A DNA stretch of 64,000 bases from assembly GCF_019331735.1 (NCBI RefSeq), contig NZ_JAHBBH010000012.1:21508-85507 (forward strand). Direction: 5' to 3'. Both the position numbers and the translations under genes were made by a program. Source of the stretch: Bifidobacterium miconis. GTDB lineage: Bacteria; Actinomycetota; Actinomycetes; Actinomycetales; Bifidobacteriaceae. Below are positions 58,509-64,000 of the stretch, one piece after another. Numbering within the stretch: the first letter of the stretch is position 1; each line of letters begins with the position of its first letter. The notes beneath the pieces were generated by a model that saw only the letters and a list, made by a program, of their open reading frames with translations, was not told the DNA's origin and did no database searches.

Positions 58509-60809
58509 ATGGCACAGGAACGCAAGCCGACGATCTACTCCATCGCCAAAGAAGTCGGGGTGAGCCCATCGGCGGTCTCCAGAGCGCTGCACCATCCCGG
58601 CCGGCTCAACGCCAAGACCGAGGCCCGCATTCATCAGGCCGCCCAACGGCTGGGATACCTTGACGACCGCAGTCTGGCGCAGGCGGAAACCTCGCTGATC
58701 GCGATCATCGTGGCCGACATCAGCGATCCGCTCACCGCGCGCATCGTCGACGGCGCGCGCCGGCGTCTCGCCGCCCGAGGCTATCACGCCATGGTCATCG
58801 AGGAACACGACATCACCACGCAGGACGGGCTGACGGCGCAGTTCCGCAAACTGCCCGTCTGCGGCCTGCTCCTGCAAAGCCAGACGCTGCGCGAGCAGGA
58901 GATACGCCGAATCGCAACGAGTCTGCCCACCGTGCTGATCGGCCGGACTGTCGACGGCATCAACAGCGGCACCGTCGCCACGGCCTCCGCCGTATCCCGG
59001 ATGTTTGACGCATTGCGCCAAACGGGCCACGCCAGTCTCACCTATCTGGTCGAAAGCAACGAGGGCATGTTCGGCGAGCAGCTGCGCCGCCAGATCGCCG
59101 AGGAGGCCGCACGTCGGGACATGCGTCTGCAGCTGCTGCTCGGCTGCCCCGACGATGCGGCGCTGGCGGCCGGCACCGTGGACCGCTTTCTCGTCAGGCC
59201 GACCGACGCCGTGTTCGCCGCGAACGGCTCCATCGCCGCGCGATTCGCGGGCACCCTGCGGCAGCGCGACATCGCCGTGCCGTCAGCGGTGTCCGTCATC
59301 GGCTTCGGCCACGATCCGGCGGCGGGCCTCGGATTGCCGTCATTGGCCCGCATCGCCTGCCCGATGGAGGATCTCGGCACGGACTGCGCCGAGCATCTCA
59401 TTTCGCTGATCCACCGGCAGACGCCGTCCAACGCCGTGCGCACGGCCACGTTCATCCCCGCGGACACGCTGGGACGGCACGAACAGAGCCTGTCCTCCCC
59501 CGCCGACGCCGAACATACCGCAACGGCAACGGCAACAATGCCAGCAACATCCGCGACATCGGCGACGCCAACGGCCAAGGTCTGCGAGCCGACCGAACTG
59601 ACCATCATGGCCAGTTCGTTCCAGGACTGGGACCGTCACATCAACGCCTACGTGGCCCTGCACCCGAACCTTCACGTGCGCCGCGTCAAAAGCAACTCCC
59701 AAATGGACACCCTCGCCGAATACTACCGGCGCGTGCGTTCCGGCACGGACATCCCCGACGTCACGGTCATCGAATACCGCTGGCTGCCGCAGCTCGCCGA
59801 AGACCGCATGCTGCTCAACCTCAACACGCCGGCCGTCCGCACGATCTTCAGCCAGCAGTTCGTCGCCGACTGCTGGAACGCCGTACGCTACCGCGACGGC
59901 ATTTACGGCGTGCCGTGCGATTACGACACCACGCTGCTGTTCTGCCGCACCGATCTCATGGACCGTTTCGGCGTGCAAATTCCGCGCACCTGGCAGGAGA
60001 TGCTGGATATGGGCGAGGCCATACACCGGCAGGATCCGTCGCAGTACGCCATGGCGTTCAACACCATCGACGCCGCGTCGCTGATCGCCCTGCTCTACAT
60101 GGCGTCGGCTCAACCGTGGTCCTACGATCCAAGCGACAACCGCATCCGTCTGGCGCTCGACGGCGACGCCGCACAGTCGGCCGCGGCGCTGATCCAGCAG
60201 GGCATCGACCGGAACATCCTGCTGCCGATGAACTTCAACACGGACCGGTTCCGCGACATCGTCGCACAGAATCGGATCACGACCATATTCAGCGCCAACT
60301 GGTTCTGCGAAAACATCGCCCACTGGTGGCCGCAGCAGCGGGGACTGTGGAAGGTCATGCTGCCGCCGTCGTTCTCCGACCCGGCGTCGCTGATCACCGC
60401 GCATCTGGGCGGCTCGGCGTGGACGATCAGCAACCGCATCCCTGCGTCGCGTCGCAACGCCGCAATGCAGTTCGCCCTGTGGACGCAGGCCGATCCCGCA
60501 TCGGTCGACCTGCAGCTGGACCGCATTCTGTCGGCCACGACCTACTTCCACCGCAACACAAAGCTCACCGGCAAAATCGACCCGTTCTTCGGCCAGAAGC
60601 TGTACGACGTGTTCTTTGAGGCGTCGGAGCATGTGAGCCGCGGGTTCGCGTATCTGCCGTTCATGCCGCAGGTCGAGGCGCTGTTCGCCGACACGGTGCT
60701 CCCCCAGCTGGTTCCCGGGGGCGATTTGCCGGGCCACTTGGCGACCTGGCAGACGCAGATCGCCAATTTCGCGCAGACGCGGGGGTATCAGGTCGATATC
60801 GTGCGCTGA
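58509..60809 (+). CDS. LacI-type regulator fused to an ABC solute-binding domain
   Basis: 766 aa in one frame, no signal peptide. Residues ~5-55: LacI helix-turn-helix (PTIYSIAKEVGVSPSAVSRA). ~60-315: LacI sensor (SLIAIIVADISDPLTARIVD; VSVIGFGHDPAAGLGLPS). ~325-360: Thr/Ala-rich linker. ~363-766: a complete family-1 type solute-binding fold (LTIMASSFQDWDRHINAYV; IPDVTVIEYRWLPQLAEDR; YGVPCDYDTTLLFCRTDLM; AHLGGSAWTISNRIPAS), normally found outside the cell. It probably senses two ligands or a larger oligosaccharide in the cytoplasm. Start ATG 58509 or 58500. Confidence 0.88.
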   Translation: MAQERKPTIYSIAKEVGVSPSAVSRALHHPGRLNAKTEARIHQAAQRLGYLDDRSLAQAETSLIAIIVADISDPLTARIVDGARRRLAARGYHAMVIEEHDITTQDGLTAQFRKLPVCGLLLQSQTLREQEIRRIATSLPTVLIGRTVDGINSGTVATASAVSRMFDALRQTGHASLTYLVESNEGMFGEQLRRQIAEEAARRDMRLQLLLGCPDDAALAAGTVDRFLVRPTDAVFAANGSIAARFAGTLRQRDIAVPSAVSVIGFGHDPAAGLGLPSLARIACPMEDLGTDCAEHLISLIHRQTPSNAVRTATFIPADTLGRHEQSLSSPADAEHTATATATMPATSATSATPTAKVCEPTELTIMASSFQDWDRHINAYVALHPNLHVRRVKSNSQMDTLAEYYRRVRSGTDIPDVTVIEYRWLPQLAEDRMLLNLNTPAVRTIFSQQFVADCWNAVRYRDGIYGVPCDYDTTLLFCRTDLMDRFGVQIPRTWQEMLDMGEAIHRQDPSQYAMAFNTIDAASLIALLYMASAQPWSYDPSDNRIRLALDGDAAQSAAALIQQGIDRNILLPMNFNTDRFRDIVAQNRITTIFSANWFCENIAHWWPQQRGLWKVMLPPSFSDPASLITAHLGGSAWTISNRIPASRRNAAMQFALWTQADPASVDLQLDRILSATTYFHRNTKLTGKIDPFFGQKLYDVFFEASEHVSRGFAYLPFMPQVEALFADTVLPQLVPGGDLPGHLATWQTQIANFAQTRGYQVDIVR

Positions 60810-60856
60810 TGCGATCGTTCGCTGACATATGCGTCCGTTTCGCCGAGTCCGTACGA

Positions 60857-61609
60857 TCAGCGAATGCGCAGCATGAGGAACGAGTACGGCGTCGCGACGA
60901 CGTCGATACTGCCGTCGCGCACGTCGACGACGCGCTGCCGCGGCGCCACCCGCTCCGGTTCGTCGAAGTCGTTGACGTCGTCGAGCGCGGCTCCTTCGAT
61001 CGACTCGACGACGGCCGACGTCGCGCGATGGTCGCCGTTGCGTCGCACGAACGAGCATTCCACCGTGTACCGGTCGGATGGCATGTCGCCGCAGATTCGT
61101 TCCGGATGGTCCGGGTCGATGGTGAAGGCGTCCTGCCGCGCGATCACGCTGCCGTTCGCGTCGCGCACGACGAAGTCGGTGACGTCGACCACGGCGCGCG
61201 CGGTGGTCATGCGCAGCAGGCCGGCAAGCGACGGGGGCTCGACTGCGGCAGGCTGCATGTCGTCGCCGGATTCGAGCAGCTGCGTGCCCTGGCCGGTCAT
61301 GAACATGCGCTGCACCCAGTAGCTGGGCGTGCCGTAGACGCGATGGTTGTCGAAGTAGATCATGTCCGGATCCCAGTTCGCGTATGCGGTGTTGCACAGC
61401 ATCGGCGCATAGCAGGCAAGCCCGATGGCAGGCGAGCGCTCCACGCCGGTCAGGTACGCGGCTTCCGTCAGCGCGTTGCGCCACTTGCGGTCGCGGGACG
61501 AGTATTCGCCGAGGAACGCGCGCGGCCATCCGTCGTCCGCACGGTAGGCATCGTACAAGCCGACGTTGGCGATGAACCGGTTGTCGTGAGGAAACTCCCG
61601 GCGTATCAT
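60857..61609 (-). pseudogene. Truncated GH51-type arabinofuranosidase (C-terminal remnant)
   Basis: 250 aa matching only the C-terminal ~half of a GH51. It carries the nucleophile Glu35 (FLGEYSSRD, compare YLGEYGSWG in the gene at 35924), NWDPDMIYFDN and the terminal beta-sandwich. The N-terminal barrel half with the acid/base Glu is missing; sequence upstream of 61609 does not continue it. It cannot act by the normal mechanism. Confidence 0.75.
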
Positions 61610-61761
61610 AGAAGGAAACGCACAGTCATGTTCCTGCAGTCAGTGGCGATGCAGCCGGACAACCATATATACCCAGCCATCTATACAGCAGACGATCGTC
61701 GGGCGGATACGACGCAGTACCGCCAACGACCCCAACAACAGACGCATCGGAGATGTCAGCG

Positions 61762-62670
61762 ATGAGACCGATCAGCGATCATCATTCGAACGCCATGCAA
61801 CACGCGCAGCCACAGCACGTACGCCATGCGCCGACCATCATGCTGGGAATACTGGCGATGCTGGCAGCGTTCGCCGTCGCCTGGATCCCCGCTTCCGTCT
61901 CGACTGCGGCACAGCCGGCCAGAGGGCAAGTCCCGGACGAAGTAGTGCAGCTCATCGAGGACAATATGCCAGAAACCGCGAAGTTCCTAGCGACGCAAGG
62001 CACCGTCCGGGTTGGGAATGTCGGTGGCATCAACGGTGTCGACAACACCGTCGGCATCACTGCGAAAGCACGCTACATCCAACCGTATTACGCCATTACT
62101 GCCGACGACGACGGCAACTACCAGGCCGTAGACGTGGGGTGGATTGCCGCCGTGTACATCAGGGGCAAGCCGGCGGGTACCGCCAGCATCATGCGCGATC
62201 CGAACAGCGGCACGATCACGCCGTACGAGACGACCACGAACGCCGACGTCGCCGCATGTCTTGAGCAACCGTATCGCGAAGGCGGCGTGTTCGCGGAGTT
62301 GACCCGGCTTCATCCGTATGGCTACTTCATGATCAAGGACGGCAAGGTGACGCCGCTGAACGAAGAGTCGGAGCATTACATTACCGAAGCCGTGAACGAA
62401 GACGAGTTCTTTGACGGGCTGGACCGTCTGTCCGCATGGCTGGACGAGGCGTCGCAGCTGGGTTCGTCCGCACCCGACATCTCCTCCGACCGCAACGTGC
62501 TCGTGAATCCCTTGGAGCCGCTCGACACCGGCACCCCGGTCGACGCCGTTCTGATCTCGGCGGCGTTCACCCTGCTGCTGGTCGTTTTGTGTAGCGTGGG
62601 CTTGTATCGTGGGATTGCGCAGTTCGCCCGCCGACCTCGTCGTCGGGCGAGTCGAGCCGTCCGCAGCTGA
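61762..62670 (+). CDS. Secreted membrane-anchored protein, unknown function
   Basis: 302 aa. Signal peptide or N-anchor at ~25-50 (IMLGILAMLAAFAVAW), a ~200-residue extracytoplasmic domain (NVGGINGVDNTVGITAKARY; YYAITADDDGNYQAVDV), and a C-terminal transmembrane helix (~265-288) followed by an Arg-rich cytoplasmic tail. Family not recognised. ATG 61762 is chosen since CGGAGA lies 9 bases upstream; ATG 61753 is possible. Confidence 0.75.
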   Translation: MRPISDHHSNAMQHAQPQHVRHAPTIMLGILAMLAAFAVAWIPASVSTAAQPARGQVPDEVVQLIEDNMPETAKFLATQGTVRVGNVGGINGVDNTVGITAKARYIQPYYAITADDDGNYQAVDVGWIAAVYIRGKPAGTASIMRDPNSGTITPYETTTNADVAACLEQPYREGGVFAELTRLHPYGYFMIKDGKVTPLNEESEHYITEAVNEDEFFDGLDRLSAWLDEASQLGSSAPDISSDRNVLVNPLEPLDTGTPVDAVLISAAFTLLLVVLCSVGLYRGIAQFARRPRRRASRAVRS

Positions 62671-62696
62671 CGGCAACCGCACGGCATATGACAAAG

Positions 62697-62747
62697 CGGC
62701 GCGCGAACAGGAAGGAGGAGAAGGAAAAAGATCCTGTTCGCGCGCCG
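62697..62747. terminator. 16-bp perfect inverted repeat with purine loop
   Basis: CGGCGCGCGAACAGGA / TCCTGTTCGCGCGCCG with an all-purine 19-base loop, between convergent genes. Same style as 45343-45396. Confidence 0.6.
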
Positions 62748-62939
62748 CCGATTTGACGGCCAGGTCGGTTCGTCCGTTAGCCGTTACGGCCCGACCCGGT
62801 GTTCAGTTATTCGAGTGGGCAATCGTCGACGGCAAAGGTCACCGTGACCTTGCGTCTGGACGGCCAGTGCCGTACGTTATCGCTCGTAGCGGTCGCGTAC
62901 GGCATCGCGTGCCGCGGCGTCGCCTATAGTCGATGTGGG

Positions 62940-63854
62940 TCAGAGCTCGTTGTCCCATTCATCGTGCCATGCGAGCAACGCCTTGCGGTCGCCGATCTCG
63001 ATGGGCAGGGTGACGAGTTCGGAGTTGCCGAGATCCTTGTTGTGCCAGCGGTCGCCGATGTAGAGGAACTTGTCGGCGTGCCACTGATCCTCGCCGTCGA
63101 GCGGGACGATGATGTCGCACTGCGATTCGTAGGTCTTGGAACCTTCCGGGGTGAACGGCTGCCATTCGCTCCACGGGCCGTGCAGGTCGGTGGCAGTCGC
63201 GACCATGTTGTCGTTGCAGTCCCAGCCGGTCAGCTGCGAGCCGAACCAGTAGTAGACTCCGTCGCGCTTGACCATGATCGGCGACTCGTAGCCGGCCCAG
63301 TAGTTCGTGCCCTTGAGGCAAACGACGTCCTCGACGACCGACAGGTAGTCTTCGGACAGACGGTAGATGTGCGTGCCGTGCGGCCGGTCCTCGCTCAGGA
63401 TGTAGCCGGTGCCGTCTTCGTCCTGGAAAACGCCGATGTCGCGCGACTCGTAGCCGCGGAATTGGAACGTCGAGAGGAACTCGAACGGTCCGGTCGGCGA
63501 GTCGCTGATGGCGGTGCCGATGTGCGCGTACGAGTAGTTGTTTTCGCCGTCGACGTGCAGGTACATGACGTACTTGCCGTCGGACGGACGACGCAGCACC
63601 TTGGGCCGTTCGACGATGTGCTTCGGACCGTAGACCGAGTCCTCGGGTCCGACCGGGAGGACCGTGCCCTCGTGCTTCCACTCGGCGAAGTCCGTAGTGG
63701 AGTAGCAGGCGACGCCCTGGAACAGGTTGCCGTTGTTCTTGATCTCGCCGTACGCGTACCAGCGGTCGCCGAACCGCTGCACGCCGATGCCGTGCAGCTG
63801 CGCGACGTTGCCGTCGGTGTCCTTGAAGAGCTGAACGCCCTTGAGAGTTGCCAT
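62940..63854 (-). CDS. GH43_24-type exo-beta-1,3-galactanase
   Basis: 304 aa, catalytic propeller only, no signal peptide. GH43_24 hallmarks: DTDGNVAQLHGIGVQRFGDR, acid Glu in GYESPIMV, Gln in YESQCDIIVPL, and DKFLYIGDRW. In this subfamily the conventional base Asp is lost and galactosyl units are released from beta-1,3-galactan main chains, bypassing side branches. GAAAGG is 10 bases before ATG 63854; it starts 6 bases after the permease stop, so they are one operon. Confidence 0.85.
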   Translation of the reverse strand: MATLKGVQLFKDTDGNVAQLHGIGVQRFGDRWYAYGEIKNNGNLFQGVACYSTTDFAEWKHEGTVLPVGPEDSVYGPKHIVERPKVLRRPSDGKYVMYLHVDGENNYSYAHIGTAISDSPTGPFEFLSTFQFRGYESRDIGVFQDEDGTGYILSEDRPHGTHIYRLSEDYLSVVEDVVCLKGTNYWAGYESPIMVKRDGVYYWFGSQLTGWDCNDNMVATATDLHGPWSEWQPFTPEGSKTYESQCDIIVPLDGEDQWHADKFLYIGDRWHNKDLGNSELVTLPIEIGDRKALLAWHDEWDNEL

Positions 63855-63860
63855 ATTGGA

Positions 63861-64000
63861 TCAGCCTTTCACGGCGCCGATCATGACGCCCTTGTTGAAG
63901 TACTTCTGCAGGAACGGGTACAGGATCAGCAACGGGGCGGTCGACACGATGATCACGCCGTACTTGATCTGGTCCGCGAGCTGCTGCTGCTGCAACGCGG
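63861..64000 (-). CDS. ABC sugar permease, MalG type, partial (C-terminus)
   Basis: Open to the window edge; 45 C-terminal residues ending in QKYFNKGVMIGAVKG, the typical end of carbohydrate ABC inner-membrane components. It probably belongs to an oligosaccharide importer whose other genes lie beyond the window, and is co-transcribed with the GH43_24 gene. Confidence 0.85.
   Translation of the reverse strand, partial: ALQQQQLADQIKYGVIIVSTAPLLILYPFLQKYFNKGVMIGAVKG

Noticed and set aside
63861..64000. Independent small gene at the right edge
   Set aside because: The frame is open to the edge and reads as the standard end of a sugar ABC permease.

Overview
The window reads as a high-GC actinobacterial chromosome, almost certainly a Bifidobacterium or close relative. 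This is inferred from the gene order atpBEFHAGDC followed by nucS, a GlgE maltosyltransferase, a MetA-type homoserine acyltransferase, paired bacterial PH-domain proteins, and a long run of LacI-controlled plant-glycan genes. No phage, insertion sequence or CRISPR array is visible.

Layout. Positions 1-2640 hold a membrane protein cut by the window edge, a two-module FKBP lipoprotein and the mismatch endonuclease NucS. Positions 2841-10005 are the complete F1Fo ATP synthase operon (minus strand), followed by metA and an initiator tRNA-Met. Positions 11950-18106 contain an LPFTG cell-wall surface protein, glgE, a small secreted protein and inorganic pyrophosphatase. Positions 18301-22939 carry a GH2 enzyme with a DUF2264 enzyme. 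Positions 22995-33445 are mostly housekeeping or accessory: a dihydroorotate dehydrogenase-like protein, a CPBP protease, a response regulator beside a frameshifted sensor kinase, a DUF805 protein, two PH-domain proteins, an EamA/RarD transporter and a DUF559 protein. From 34051 to the right edge lies a carbohydrate super-locus: a GPH sugar transporter, GH51, GH27, LacI, GH78, GH43, a solute-binding lipoprotein, LacI, a clan GH-A hydrolase, two more GH43, a DUF5695-like protein, a GH43_24-type enzyme, a LacI fused to a solute-binding domain, a GH51 remnant, a second GH43_24-type enzyme and the end of an ABC permease.

How the genes fit together. The super-locus looks built to trim arabinogalactan or similar branched plant or gum side chains: arabinofuranosyl (GH51, GH43), arabinopyranosyl or alpha-galactosyl (GH27), rhamnosyl (GH78) and beta-1,3-galactosyl (GH43_24). 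Imported sugars would be sensed by at least three LacI-type regulators. One palindromic operator type occurs before the distant GH2 gene and before GH27, GH78, GH43 and the first lacI, tying them into one probable regulon.

Most unusual features: the LacI/solute-binding fusion; a seven-copy 21-bp repeat cluster at 50566-50852; two copies of a structured RNA-like element with its own terminator (45171-45305 and 50932-51062); a nearly perfect parS site at 52729; three phased 17-bp inverted repeats upstream of the ATP synthase operon; and a 13-bp tandem repeat plus a C10 tract in the promoter region of the fusion regulator. All calls come from reading the sequence; no searches were run.
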